A DNA stretch of 64,000 bases from Streptomyces gardneri (GCF_006539185.1 NZ_BJMN01000029.1:1-64000), one strand, 5' to 3'. Numbered from the stretch's first letter, positions 18,288 through 26,412 are shown. The notes: generated by a model not told the origin, from the sequence alone. Numbers and translations: made by a program.

Positions 18288-18917
18288 GTGAATCTGCTCG
18301 ACAGCCTCGGCTCGCTGCGGTCGTTGACCGCCGGCCCGTGGATCTACCCGGTGGTGGCGGCGTCGATCCTGCTCGACGTCTTCCTGCCCGTGCTGCCGAG
18401 CGGCTTCCTGGTGATCACCGCCGCCACGGCCGCGGCGACGGCCACCGCGGCCTCACCCGACGTGCCCTCGGTCCTCCCGCTGCTCCTCTGCGCGGCCACC
18501 GCTTCCGTCCTCGGCGACTTCCTGGCGTACCGCCTGGCCCGACGGGGCGGCGCCAGGCTGGACCGGGCGATCGCCCGCTCCCGGCGCCTCTCCCTGGCGC
18601 AGGAACGTCTCGGCACCGCGCTGGCCCGGGGCGGCGGGCTGCTCGTGGTGCTCGCACGCTTCGCCCCGGCGGGCCGCTCCGTGGTCTCCCTGGGCGCGGG
18701 CGCGGCCAAGCGGAGGATCAAGGACTTCCTGCCGTGGTCGGCGCTCGCGGGCGTGACCTGGGCCTCCTACAGCGTGGGCCTCGGCTGGCTGGGCGGGCAG
18801 TGGCTGGGCGCGACCTGGTTCAGCGCGGGGGTGTCGACCCTCGCGCTCTTCCTGGCGGGCGGCCTGGCCGCGTACCTCATACGGCGTCCGGCTGGGGATC
18901 CCGCACCGGTCTCGTGA
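18288..18917 (+). CDS. DedA-family (SNARE-associated) membrane protein
   Basis: A protein of 209 residues with the DedA fold: a re-entrant hydrophobic start (WIYPVVAASILLDVFLPVLPSGFLVI), a central glycine-rich motif in LVVLARFAPAGRSVVSLGAG (the R-F/x-P-G/A-R signature), and two C-terminal helices. DedA proteins are implicated in lipid flipping and membrane homeostasis; some act on undecaprenyl phosphate. The GTG start is the only one that keeps the N-terminal domain complete. The 3' end overlaps the convergent DUF2277 gene by 41 bases. Confidence 0.82.
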   Translation: MNLLDSLGSLRSLTAGPWIYPVVAASILLDVFLPVLPSGFLVITAATAAATATAASPDVPSVLPLLLCAATASVLGDFLAYRLARRGGARLDRAIARSRRLSLAQERLGTALARGGGLLVVLARFAPAGRSVVSLGAGAAKRRIKDFLPWSALAGVTWASYSVGLGWLGGQWLGATWFSAGVSTLALFLAGGLAAYLIRRPAGDPAPVS

Positions 18918-19137
18918 CGGCGGGGTGCGCCCCGCGCACCTCCAGGCCGGCGAGGAGTCTCGCGGTCGCGTCCGCGATCTCGTCCACGGCGCGGTCGAAG
19001 ACCTCGCGGTTGTGGGCGGCGGGCGCGCGGAAGCCGGAGACCTTGCGGACGTACTGCAGGGCGGCGGCGCGGAAGTCCTCCTCGGTCGCCTCCTCGGGCA
19101 GCGCGGGCGGTCGGAGCGTCTTGATGCTGCGGCACAT
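18877..19137 (-). CDS. DUF2277-type small protein
   Basis: 86 residues starting MCRSIKTLRPP, the hallmark N-terminus of the DUF2277 family, followed by TEEDFRAAALQYVRKVSGFRAPAAHNREVFDRAVDEIADATARLLAGLE. It is a helical cytoplasmic protein of unknown function. It overlaps the 3' end of the DedA gene on the other strand. Confidence 0.85.
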   Translation of the reverse strand: MCRSIKTLRPPALPEEATEEDFRAAALQYVRKVSGFRAPAAHNREVFDRAVDEIADATARLLAGLEVRGAHPAVTRPVRDPQPDAV

Positions 19138-19196
19138 GCTTCCAGTGTGGCGCGCCCCACTGACAATCGCCGCGACCCCCGGCGGCCGCCACACCC

Positions 19197-19421
19197 TCAC
19201 GCCCCGAGACCACGCCGACTGCGCGCGTTGATCTCGGCGGCGCGGGCCCGCAGCTCGCGCAGGGGCGTGGCGAGCTGTACGTCGGCGGGCTCGGCGTCCC
19301 ACTCGACGCCACCGTGGACGGCCCGGATCCGCAAGCGTCCGGAGGCGCTCTCCACATAGAAACCGACCCGCCCGGTGGCGGTGTCACGGACGAGGTCACC
19401 GACCTCCGGCAGTGGCTGCAC
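19197..19421 (-). CDS. Small conserved Streptomyces protein, unknown function
   Basis: 74 residues: EVGDLVRDTATGRVGFYVESASGRLRIRAVHGG.EWDA, then an Arg/Ala-rich helix. It has an SH3-like small beta pattern and no membrane segment. Similar proteins are common in Streptomyces as part of regulatory operons, but I know no function. Confidence 0.65.
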   Translation of the reverse strand: MQPLPEVGDLVRDTATGRVGFYVESASGRLRIRAVHGGVEWDAEPADVQLATPLRELRARAAEINARSRRGLGA

Positions 19422-19492
19422 GCATCCCCTCCGTACCGAATCCTGAAACTGGGGACCACCAGAGAAGCGGGGTCACCCCGCCCTGTCAACGT

Positions 19493-19504
19493 ATCTCTAG
19501 AGAT
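19493..19504. promoter_or_regulatory. GntR-type operator before the GntR gene
   Basis: ATCTCTAGAGAT is a perfect 12-base palindrome (extended GTATCTCTAGAGATGT) in the promoter region between the small gene and the GntR gene. It is likely an autoregulatory operator. Confidence 0.55.
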
Positions 19505-19608
19505 GTCCCCCGATGGATGGATCGACCCGGCGGGACGGCGCACACGTGTGCACTCCGGCCCGGGGGTGCGCCGTAGGGTGTCCCGCAGATGAAGGGAGTG
19601 GTCCACCC

Positions 19609-20367
19609 GTGACTGACCAGGACAGCGCTCGTCGGCCCAAGTACCAGCGCATCGCCGACGAGTTGAGAACCGCGATCCAGTCAGGCGCCTTCGCGCCGGG
19701 TGACCGGCTCCCCGGCGAGAACGACCTCATGTCGACCTACGAAGTGGCCCGGATGACGGCGCGCCAGGCCCTCTCCGTCCTGCGCAACGAAGGCCTCGCC
19801 GAGGCCCGCAAGGGCGCCGGGGTCTTCGTCCGCGTCTTCCGCCCGCTGCGCCGCCGGGGCATCCCGCGCCTCGCCGGGGACCGCTGGGGCAGCGGCCGCT
19901 CGGTCTGGTCGGCGGACGTGGAGGACCGGGACCTGGTCGTCGACCAGATCGAGGTGGCGGAGACGGCGGCCGGGGCCCGGGTCGCCGGGGCGCTGAACCT
20001 CGCGCCGGGCGCGCCCGTCTGCGTCCGCAGCCGCCGCTTCGTCCTGGACGCCAAGCCGGTGCTGCTCTCGGTCTCGTACCTCTCCGCGGAGCTGGTGCGC
20101 GGGACGCCGATCACGGAGCGGGACACGGGTCCGGGAGGCACCTACGCCCGGCTGACCGAGCTGGGGCACCGGCCGGTGCGCTTCCGCGAGGAGATCCGCT
20201 GCCGGATGCCGACGGCGGACGAGTCGGACCGGCTCGCCCTGGAGTTCGGTACTCCGGTGGTCCTGATCGGGCGGACGGCGTTCACCGGGCACGGGGTCGC
20301 GGTGGAGCTCAACGAGATGACGCTGGACTCGTCGTCGTACGTCCTGGAGTACGACTTCGACGCGTGA
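19609..20367 (+). CDS. GntR-family regulator (HutC/UTRA type)
   Basis: A protein of 252 residues. Residues 8-75 are a winged helix (YQRIADELRTAIQSGAFAPGDRLPGENDLMSTYEVARMTARQALSVLRNEGLAEARKGAGVFV). The C-terminal part is a UTRA ligand-binding domain (VCVRSRRFVLDAKPVLLSVSYL, GGTYARLTELGHRPVRFREEI, VVLIGRTAF). It binds DNA as a dimer and is released by an effector. The GTG start has GAAGGGAG. A palindrome at 19493-19504 probably serves as its operator. The target genes are unknown. Confidence 0.88.
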   Translation: MTDQDSARRPKYQRIADELRTAIQSGAFAPGDRLPGENDLMSTYEVARMTARQALSVLRNEGLAEARKGAGVFVRVFRPLRRRGIPRLAGDRWGSGRSVWSADVEDRDLVVDQIEVAETAAGARVAGALNLAPGAPVCVRSRRFVLDAKPVLLSVSYLSAELVRGTPITERDTGPGGTYARLTELGHRPVRFREEIRCRMPTADESDRLALEFGTPVVLIGRTAFTGHGVAVELNEMTLDSSSYVLEYDFDA

Positions 20368-21118
20368 CCTCGAACCGCGCGCCGGGGTCGGCGTGGGCGA
20401 CCGGGCCGGGGAACTCGGCGGCGGCGAGCGCGACGGCCTCGTCGGGCTCGACGCCGGACCCCACATGGGTCACGACGAGCCGCCCGACACCGGCGGCGGC
20501 AGCGCTCCGCCCGGCCTGCGCCGCGGAATGATGCCCGGGCACCTCCCCGTCGGCCTCACAGACGAACAGATCACAGCCCCGCGCGAGTTCGACGAGGGAG
20601 GGACAGGGCTCACAGTCCCCGGAGTAGACGAACGAAAGCCCGCTCTCACTCTCGACACGCAGGGCGAAGGCATCCGGACCGCCGTGCTCGACGGCCCACG
20701 ACCTCAGGGTCAGCCCGCCGACGGCGGCGACGTGCCCGTCGTACAACTCCTCGACGGCGAAGGCCTGCTCGACGGGGCTGCGCTCGGGCCCGTTGGTCAG
20801 GAAGCCGGCGAGCCGGTCGGCGATGCCGGCGGGCCCGAAGAGGGGCAGGGGCACGGACACGTCGAGTCCGGCGTACAGCAGGGCGTAGTAGGCGGTGAGC
20901 AGATCGGCGCTGTGATCGGCGTGGAGATGCGAGATCCAGACGGCGTCGACCTCGCCGAGCGCGACGTGCCGCTGGAGCTCGGCGAGGGTTCCGGTCCCGG
21001 CGTCCACCCAGACGCGGACGCCGCCGCCCTCGACGAGATGGCCGGAGCAGGGGTTGCCGGGCCGAGGGTAAGGGGTGGCGGACCCGAGGACGGTGATCCG
21101 CAAGACGTCAGAACCCAT
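20309..21118 (-). CDS. MBL-fold metallo-hydrolase (RNase Z-like)
   Basis: A protein of 269 residues. The N-terminal VLGSATPYPRPGNPCSG resembles the start of the ElaC/RNase Z group. The metal site HLHADHSADL (HxHxDH), the later SGDCEPCP (Asp), PGHHSAAQAG and VVTHVGSG complete the ligand set. It is probably a phosphodiesterase or hydrolase with two zinc ions; the tRNA-processing exosite is not apparent. The end of the gene overlaps 59 bases of the GntR gene on the opposite strand. Confidence 0.85.
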   Translation of the reverse strand: MGSDVLRITVLGSATPYPRPGNPCSGHLVEGGGVRVWVDAGTGTLAELQRHVALGEVDAVWISHLHADHSADLLTAYYALLYAGLDVSVPLPLFGPAGIADRLAGFLTNGPERSPVEQAFAVEELYDGHVAAVGGLTLRSWAVEHGGPDAFALRVESESGLSFVYSGDCEPCPSLVELARGCDLFVCEADGEVPGHHSAAQAGRSAAAAGVGRLVVTHVGSGVEPDEAVALAAAEFPGPVAHADPGARFEVTRRSRTPGRTTTSPASSR

Positions 21119-21243
21119 GCCCCCACCCTAGGCCTCCACCCACTGCCCTGACCGAACTTGTGCCGAAGAGGTGAAGAGCGTGCGTATCCTGTGTGCTCGC
21201 CGGGCCCCATCGGCGGGTGCCCGGCAGAAACTGAGGGACATTC

Positions 21244-21693
21244 ATGCTTCGTGCACGCACGCTCGCGGCCGTGACCGCGGCCGCCGCTTCCGGCGTTCTG
21301 CTGCTGCCTTCGCCGGCCCAGGCCGCCGGCTCGGTCCACCTGTACAAGATCTACTACGACAGCCCGGGCTCGGACCGCGGCGCCAACACGAGCCTCAACG
21401 CCGAGTACGTGCAGATACGCAACACGACCGGCGCCGCCGTGAACCTGCGGGGCTGGACGGTACGGGACGCCGCCAACCACAAGTACACCTTCGGCAACTT
21501 CACCCTCGGCAAGGGCAAGATCGTGACGGTCCGCACGGGCCGCGGCACGAACAGCTCCACGAACGTCTACCAGAACCGTGGCTGGTACGTCTGGAACAAC
21601 GACAAGGACACGGCGACGCTGCGCAAGGCGAACGGCACGTGGGTCGACAGCTGCTCGTACAACTCGACGCGAGTCGACTACAAGTGGTGCTGA
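21244..21693 (+). CDS. Secreted lamin-tail domain (LTD) protein
   Basis: 149 residues. A signal peptide ends near AQAAG. The rest is one LTD fold: LNAEYVQIRNTTGAAVNLRGWTVRDAANHKYTFGNFTLGKGKIVTVRTG, and a closing SCSYNSTRVDYKWC with the two final cysteines. Bacterial LTDs are small Ig-like beta domains found on secreted proteins, often with nucleases. Here it stands alone. A strong terminator follows. Confidence 0.85.
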   Translation: MLRARTLAAVTAAAASGVLLLPSPAQAAGSVHLYKIYYDSPGSDRGANTSLNAEYVQIRNTTGAAVNLRGWTVRDAANHKYTFGNFTLGKGKIVTVRTGRGTNSSTNVYQNRGWYVWNNDKDTATLRKANGTWVDSCSYNSTRVDYKWC

Positions 21694-21715
21694 CGCCACA
21701 CCACCCCTGACGAAC

Positions 21716-21744
21716 CGAGGGCCCCGTCGATCCCGGGGCCCTCG
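21716..21744. terminator. Shared terminator between convergent genes
   Basis: 10-base arms CGAGGGCCCC / GGGGCCCTCG around a nine-base loop. It sits between the LTD gene and the convergent DUF4231-type gene and could serve both. Confidence 0.8.
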
Positions 21745-21750
21745 GCCGCC

Positions 21751-22284
21751 TCAGGAAGGCTCCGCCTCCTGCCGAGCGGCGGGAACACCATGCTGCGCCA
21801 CATCGGCATTGACCTGCCCGCCGAGCGTCATCACGTTCAAGGTCGCCGAGTTCTCGCCGGCGATGGCCCGCTCGACCCGGGCGACGAGCGCGGAGAAGGC
21901 CTCGCGCCTCGACAGCCCGTGGTACGGCCCCACCTTGGTCTCGAAGTAGACCCGCTCGTGCCCGAGCAGCTGCTCGGTCGACCGGTAGTTCTTCCACTGC
22001 TCCCGGTACCGGTACACGCTCTCCAGCGACACGGCGGCGACGACCACAACGCTCAGCACGGTGGCCGTGACCCGCGCGAACGCCAGGTCCACATTCACGA
22101 ACACCGGCACGAGCGCCCCACCGACGACGGACACGGTCCGCATCCGCAGATGCATCGCCTTCATCCGGGTCGCCTTGACGTCGTACCACTCCTGGTACTG
22201 CGCGAGCCTGGTCTCGATGTACCGCTGCGGCGTCATCTCGCCGCCCTGCACCACGGATTCGGGCGCGTCCCCCACGTCAGCCAT
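21751..22284 (-). CDS. DUF4231/SLATT-like two-helix membrane protein
   Basis: 177 residues. An N-terminal amphipathic segment (TPQRYIETRLAQYQEWYDVKATRMKAMHLRMR) precedes two membrane helices (VSVVGGALVPVFVNVDLAF and VTATVLSVVVVAAVSLESVY). A cytoplasmic helix follows with YREQWKNYRSTEQLLGHERVYFETKVGPY. This is the pattern of the SLATT/DUF4231 group, predicted pore-forming effectors that often accompany nucleotide-signalling defence systems. No cyclase or NTase gene is adjacent, so a defence role here is only a suggestion. Confidence 0.75.
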   Translation of the reverse strand: MADVGDAPESVVQGGEMTPQRYIETRLAQYQEWYDVKATRMKAMHLRMRTVSVVGGALVPVFVNVDLAFARVTATVLSVVVVAAVSLESVYRYREQWKNYRSTEQLLGHERVYFETKVGPYHGLSRREAFSALVARVERAIAGENSATLNVMTLGGQVNADVAQHGVPAARQEAEPS

Positions 22285-22341
22285 GCCCGGAGTACACCGG
22301 CCGGGTCAGCCCCACGTCAACTTCCCACCAACGGGGCCCGC

Positions 22342-22641
22342 CTACCCGCCGAGGATCTCCACGAGATCCGCAAAGAGCGACACCCCGAGCACACCCAGAG
22401 CCACCACCCCGACCACGCAGAGGGCGACGACCAGCCCGATCCCCATCAGCACCCGCGTACGCCGCACGGCCGCCCGGTACTCACTGTCGTCATCCCAGTC
22501 CCGCCCCACCAAGACACCCCCACCACACCCACAGCACCGCCACGACCGTACGACACACAGAAGCCCCCGACCATGATCGACCGGGAACTTCCCTGATGGA
22601 CACGGCCGGTTGACGATGACGGCCCGCTCGATCTGGTCCAT
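22342..22641 (-). CDS. Small single-pass membrane protein, unknown
   Basis: 99 residues. A Cys-rich N-terminal part (PCPSGK, LLCVVRSWRCCGCGGG) is followed by a basic stretch RRTRVLMG and a membrane helix GIGLVVALCVVGVVALGVLGVSLF. ATG at 22641 has a good GGAGGTGG site. I do not recognise a family. Confidence 0.5.
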   Translation of the reverse strand: MDQIERAVIVNRPCPSGKFPVDHGRGLLCVVRSWRCCGCGGGVLVGRDWDDDSEYRAAVRRTRVLMGIGLVVALCVVGVVALGVLGVSLFADLVEILGG

Positions 22642-22655
22642 GTCCGCCACCTCCC

Positions 22656-23075
22656 TCACCTACCGAAGGCAGCCGCACCTTCCGTCAGATCTGTGACACG
22701 CCGAGCGGTCACCAGGTAGCCCGAAAATCTGACGTCCGCCCTGGCCTTCGCCCACCCGTCCGCCTTCTCAACGGGTACCAGTACGGTCGTGCCCGGAACG
22801 GGGTGGTTCACCTTGTCCGTGGCACCCGGGAGCACCCCGTAACGGCAGTGCACCTCGACGATCGACACCACCTCCACTGAAGTGGGTACGTACCCCTCCC
22901 CCTGGCCGTGATGCTCCTCGCGAAAGTCGATCCCCTCCGCACGTTCGCCACCGACGACGTCGGCGTACTCCTCCGGATCGACCTCCAACAGGGTCCACGA
23001 GACGACATCCCCTGGCGCGAAGCTCTCTCCGCAGCACTGCATCTGCCAGTCATCGACCCAAATCGTCAGCGTCAT
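22656..23075 (-). CDS. DUF6578-like cytoplasmic protein
   Basis: 139 residues beginning MTLTIWVDDWQMQCCGESFAPGDVV. The rest is a beta-rich pattern with acidic and aromatic residues (WTLLEVDPEEYADVVGGE, VVSIVEVHCRYG, DVRFSGYLVTARRV). It matches what I recall of a Streptomyces conserved family of unknown role. There is no signal or membrane segment. Confidence 0.7.
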   Translation of the reverse strand: MTLTIWVDDWQMQCCGESFAPGDVVSWTLLEVDPEEYADVVGGERAEGIDFREEHHGQGEGYVPTSVEVVSIVEVHCRYGVLPGATDKVNHPVPGTTVLVPVEKADGWAKARADVRFSGYLVTARRVTDLTEGAAAFGR

Positions 23076-23149
23076 GCCGCCATTGTCCGCCGAACGCCCC
23101 ACACCCAAGAGGACCTCGGGCGGGACGGCCGACGTTGGCACTGGTGATG

Positions 23150-23287
23150 TCAGGAAGAGATGTCAGCCCGGCCCGGGGCGGCTTCGAAGGTCAGCTCTTC
23201 GCTCTCCAGAGCCGCAATAGCGCGCCGACGCCACCTGACGACCAGCACTGTGGCGACCCCACATGCGAGTAGGACCAGGGACACCAC
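23150..23287 (-). CDS. Possible small membrane protein (45 residues)
   Basis: A short frame from GTG that encodes one hydrophobic segment VSLVLLACGVATVLVV, followed by RWRRR and a polar tail ending in ISS. The positive-inside pattern and size fit a small membrane protein. There is no clear ribosome site and no family, so this is weakly supported. Confidence 0.3.
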   Translation of the reverse strand: MVSLVLLACGVATVLVVRWRRRAIAALESEELTFEAAPGRADISS

Positions 23288-23332
23288 CCCACACCAGGGC
23301 GGCAACCGCGCACCCGAGCGTCTCCAAGTCCT

Positions 23333-23527
23333 TCACGCCCCCGCTTCGTCATCCTCGTCGCCGCCCACGACCTCCAACAAACGCTGCCTCGCCTGCTCCA
23401 GGCGGCCGGCGTAGTCGGGCATGAACACCTCGGGCAGAGTCGTCTCCAAGGTCCCGGAAATCGCGTAGATCCCCGACCAGACCGCCCGGTCCGGCACGAT
23501 GGCGTCCAGCTTGTCGGACTGCATCAT
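23333..23527 (-). CDS. Small hypothetical protein at the element junction
   Basis: 64 residues (MMQSDKLDAIVPDRAVWSG ... RLLEVVGGDEDDEAGA) with an acidic end. The composition looks coding, but I do not recognise it. It starts six bases from a tRNA-like fragment (23533-23559), so it may be the truncated end of an older mobile-element or chromosomal gene. Confidence 0.4.
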   Translation of the reverse strand: MMQSDKLDAIVPDRAVWSGIYAISGTLETTLPEVFMPDYAGRLEQARQRLLEVVGGDEDDEAGA

Positions 23528-23532
23528 GACTT

Positions 23533-23559
23533 CGGTTCAAAACCGTCCGCGCCCACCAG
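23533..23559 (+). repeat. tRNA-Val 3'-end fragment in inverted orientation
   Basis: 27 bases matching 26 of 27 the T-arm, acceptor strand, CCA end and next G of the tRNA-Val at 42410-42484, but on the plus strand, opposite to the other copies. The upstream tRNA half is missing. It is probably a relic att site, or a piece moved by recombination. Confidence 0.6.
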
Positions 23560-23586
23560 GCTCAGTGCTGGGAACCGCGACCTGTG

Positions 23587-23620
23587 GCTGTCCCTTCCCG
23601 GCAAACCAGTCAGGGACAGC
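23587..23620 (-). terminator. Hairpin at the 3' end of the lipoprotein gene
   Basis: Perfect 9-base arms GCTGTCCCT / AGGGACAGC with a 16-base loop, just past the stop of the minus-strand lipoprotein gene. Confidence 0.55.
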
Positions 23621-23647
23621 TACGGGCCGGGATCTGATGGGATGGGG

Positions 23648-24763
23648 TCAGTTCAGGCGAGTGCCCCAGATTTGCGCCGTTCCGGTGATCGACAGGTTCG
23701 ACTTGCGGTCGGTCTTCTGGCCGGATGTGGCGTCGAAGCTGGAGAGGGCGCCGTTTGTGGTGTCGAGGGTGAGGAGGTTGTTCTGGGACCAGGCGGCCTT
23801 CAAAGGCCCGTCCAGGTCGGTCCCTGTCAGGTTTGCCTGCTGGCCCAGGTCCTTGCAGCCGCCTTCGGCAAGGTCGAGGACTGCGAGGTGATTGACTGCG
23901 GTGGTGGTGTTGAGCGCTGTGGCGTACCACCGTCCGTCGGCGGAGATCACGCCTCGTCCGGCAGGGGTGCCGGCGGTGCAGTCGGGCAGAGAGGTGTTCT
24001 TGTTCGCCGTGGTGTCGTAGGCGGTGACGCAGCCGTTCTGCTCACAATCTTCCTGCCGCCAGATCACCCGTGAAGGCCCGGTGCTGACGACAGAGGCGTT
24101 CTTCGCCAGTGTGCGAGTAAGAAGGTGGGTTTTCGCGTCGAGGAGGACGACGTCGGTTCGCGCCTTCTTCGCGTTGCCCGTGCTGGGGTCATCCGCCGTG
24201 GTGAGCAGACCGATCACGCCCTGGGTGCTGTCGGCCAGAGGCCGGATCCCACAGGGAAGGGTGTAGCCTGCCGGCCCGGGCCGTCCGGAAAGATCGTGCT
24301 GCCGTACTGCGTAGCGGGCGGTCACCGATTCGGGCAGGGTCTCGCCCGCACACGCTGTAGTGGCTGGCTGTTCGGTGACGGCCCAGGCCTTGTGCTCCTG
24401 CTGAGAGGGGAACCAGGTCACGGCGGGCCCGAGGACGGTGGCACGTTCGGGGCGGGCCGGATCCAGGGAGACCAGGGTGCCGTCGTCGATGCCGACGATC
24501 TCGCCGGAGGACAGCTGGCTCTGCTCGTTGAGCGTGTAGATGTCCTCGTCCGGCTTGGCCTCTGCGGGACGCTTCGCCGCGATCTTCACGGGGGAGTTGA
24601 TCTCGTCGAGGACGCCGATGCTTCCTCCGAGGTTCAGGACGATGCCTCGCGGGGGCGCGGCCTGGGGTTCGTCGCTGTTGCATCCGGTCAGCACCAGGGC
24701 GCCGAGGACAGCACTGGTAAGCCATGGCAGTGCGGCACGGAGGCAGGGGGTGGCTGCGGTCAT
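23648..24763 (-). CDS. Lipoprotein with probable beta-propeller domain
   Basis: 371 residues. A lipobox LVLTGC around residue 28 follows a signal sequence, so the mature protein is lipid-anchored outside the cell. The remainder has repeated short strands with Asp/Gly turns (GEIVGIDDGTLVSLDPARPERATVL, GVIGLLTTADD, GVISADGRWYATALNT, NNLLTLDTTNGALSSFDATSG), suggestive of a YVTN/WD-like propeller. No catalytic motif is seen. It lies in the suspected remnant of an older element and is followed by a hairpin. Confidence 0.75.
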   Translation of the reverse strand: MTAATPCLRAALPWLTSAVLGALVLTGCNSDEPQAAPPRGIVLNLGGSIGVLDEINSPVKIAAKRPAEAKPDEDIYTLNEQSQLSSGEIVGIDDGTLVSLDPARPERATVLGPAVTWFPSQQEHKAWAVTEQPATTACAGETLPESVTARYAVRQHDLSGRPGPAGYTLPCGIRPLADSTQGVIGLLTTADDPSTGNAKKARTDVVLLDAKTHLLTRTLAKNASVVSTGPSRVIWRQEDCEQNGCVTAYDTTANKNTSLPDCTAGTPAGRGVISADGRWYATALNTTTAVNHLAVLDLAEGGCKDLGQQANLTGTDLDGPLKAAWSQNNLLTLDTTNGALSSFDATSGQKTDRKSNLSITGTAQIWGTRLN

Positions 24764-24846
24764 GGGGGCTCCTTGGCGCGGTGTGACGGATCGTGGCGGA
24801 CACGTGCGAGGGCCGATCCTGTGAGATCGGCCCCCTCACGGTGCTG

Positions 24847-25400
24847 CTACGGCTTAGGCGTGCAAGGGCTGCTGGCGATGCACTCCGAGAAGAACGGGTA
24901 GACCGTGATGGCGGCCAGGCTGCCTTCGTTGCCGAGGAACCTCGCGCCGCAGCTGGCGGTGTCCTGCCAGCGCTCGACGACGTAGTTGGTCCGCTCGATC
25001 TTCGGGGTGGTGTAGCCGTACTTACCCGAGGGCACCTCCATCCAGTTGGTCACCGACACGCCCTTCTCGGTCTTGTTGACGATGTCGCGGGATACCGACG
25101 CCTCGACCTTCGCAATTCCCCAGGAGGCGCTGCCGGTCAGTCCGGAGGTCCACTTGGTTTCTTTCGCGGTGGTCGTCGTCATGGCGTAGGTCAGACGAGA
25201 AGTACCCCCTCCGCCGCTCTTCTTTCCCGCGGTAGGGCCGATGTCCTCGTAGCCGGACTTGATCCGCACGACCTTGGTCCACACGTCCGGCGGGCAGGCT
25301 TCCTCTCCGGGCGTCGTGGCCTGTGCCTGAGGAACGATGAGCATCCCGGCTCCGAGAGCCAGGGCCCCGCCAGGGCGGCCTTACGAGAGATCGATGTCAT
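24847..25400 (-). pseudogene. Secreted protein gene with frameshift in the signal peptide
   Basis: From ATG at 25400 the frame reads MTSISRKAALAG, and then a one-base loss in a G/C run near 25365-25372 throws it out of frame. Restoring one base gives a perfect signal peptide (ALALGAGMLIVPQAQA) joined to a mature domain of about 165 residues: ACPPDVWTKVVRIKSGYEDIG, then beta-rich sequence and three more cysteines (TASCGARFL, SECIASSPC). The mature frame is long and intact, so this is either a recent mutation or a sequencing error in a GC run. The family is unknown. Confidence 0.6.
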
Positions 25401-25578
25401 GAGACTTTCCCCCTTGAGATGTAAGCGGCTGGTCATTCCGCTGCGATCAACACAAACACAACAGCTCTGATGCACCTACGGAGTTGAGGTCGATCTGAGG
25501 GAGATACTCTTGAAACAGGCCACCCTGAACGCGCTCCTGTAAACGACCCAAACTGCAGCGAAGCAGCAAGCTCGCCTG

Positions 25579-25991
25579 GTGTCTCATGCGATGGCATCTG
25601 TATGCCTGCTGGCGCTCCGTCCGAAAGCCTGCATGGATGTGCATGCCGCAGCTGCGCCGGCAGCAGCTCCGCCAGGCCGCACAGCGGGGCAGGACAGTGA
25701 CTACGTCTTCACGACGCGCACCGGCCGCACAGTCGAGCCGATGAACCTCAGCCGTTCGTTCCAGCGCAGCACGGAGACGGCCTGACTCCCCCACATCCGC
25801 CTGCACGACGCCCGGCACGGCGCGCGACGCTCCTGTTCGCCGCAGGCGTGCCGGCGCGGGTGGTGATGAAGATCCTGGGACACTCGCAGATCGCGGGGAC
25901 GATGAACATTTACTCGCACGCTTCTGACGAGCGTCGGAGGGAGGCAATGGGACACATGGACCGGCTGCTCCGACGGCGCCGTTCTGAGTAG
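25579..25991 (+). pseudogene. Integrase C-terminal remnant
   Basis: About 135 codons clearly related to the C-terminal third of the intact integrase at 41180-42337: YVFTTRTGRTVEPMNLSRSF, IRLHDARHG, then VMKILGHSQIAGTMNIYSHA and GHMDRLLRRRR. The catalytic H-x-x-R, His and Tyr are recognisable. A TGA at 25783-25785 and a frameshift near 25825 break the frame, and the N-terminal two thirds are missing. It reads toward the att repeat at 26012, as an active integrase gene of this family would. Confidence 0.88.
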
Positions 25992-26011
25992 GACTGCCGT
26001 CAGCCACTACC

Positions 26012-26097
26012 GTCAAAGGCCCCTCGCCATGATCGGCGAGGGGCCTTTGCACTGGTGGGCGCGGACGGTTTCGAACCGCCGACATCTGCTTTGTAAG
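26012..26097. repeat. Left attachment site (86-bp direct repeat)
   Basis: Identical over 86 bases to 42369-42454. It contains the tRNA-Val 3' end (T-arm, variable region, anticodon-loop side) and the downstream hairpin, but diverges from the tRNA after TTGTAAG, so there is no complete tRNA here. Confidence 0.93.
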
Positions 26098-26181
26098 CTC
26101 GCGCGAACCACGGTCGGCGAGGGTCGGCCCCAGCTCGCGCTCACCGCGAAGGGCCGTGCAGGGCTGCTGTCATCCACCGTC

Positions 26182-26204
26182 GTTGATGTCAGATTTGGAT
26201 GTCA
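26182..26204 (+). promoter_or_regulatory. Probable integrase arm-type site, left
   Basis: Two copies of GATGTCA separated by six bases, the first within GTTGATGTCA. The same 23-base arrangement with a different spacer occurs at 42350-42372, near the other end of the element. Arm-type sites flanking the core are typical of tyrosine integrases. The rest of 26098-26412 holds no gene. Confidence 0.5.
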
Positions 26205-26412
26205 CCTCGCGCCGGTCCGTGAACGGCCGCCGATAGTCCGAGGCGTCCCCGACCGGGGGGGGTAATCCCTGCCGATTCCATCTCCCCACCCTGGATCCGG
26301 ACCGGTCCGGACAGGCGATCCACGTACTCCTCGGCCGGCCCCGGTCCGGATAGGCGACGGGGACGACAAAGCCCCCGACGAAAGGATCCAAACGGAGGCC
26401 TCATAGGCATGG

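Larger units (their letters stand above)
23533..26011. mobile_element. Putative remnant of an older integrative element
   Basis: The segment starts with a tRNA-Val 3'-end fragment and ends with the C-terminal part of a broken integrase directly beside an intact att repeat. In between lie a lipoprotein gene and a damaged secreted-protein gene. The intact AICE to the right has the same order (integrase then tRNA end), so an earlier element probably used the same tRNA site and then decayed. The left edge is uncertain because the fragment there is inverted. Confidence 0.4.

Noticed and set aside
26027..26100. Complete tRNA gene at the left att
   Set aside because: Homology to tRNA-Val stops after TTGTAAG; the 5' half and D-arm are missing, so it is only the repeated 3' part.
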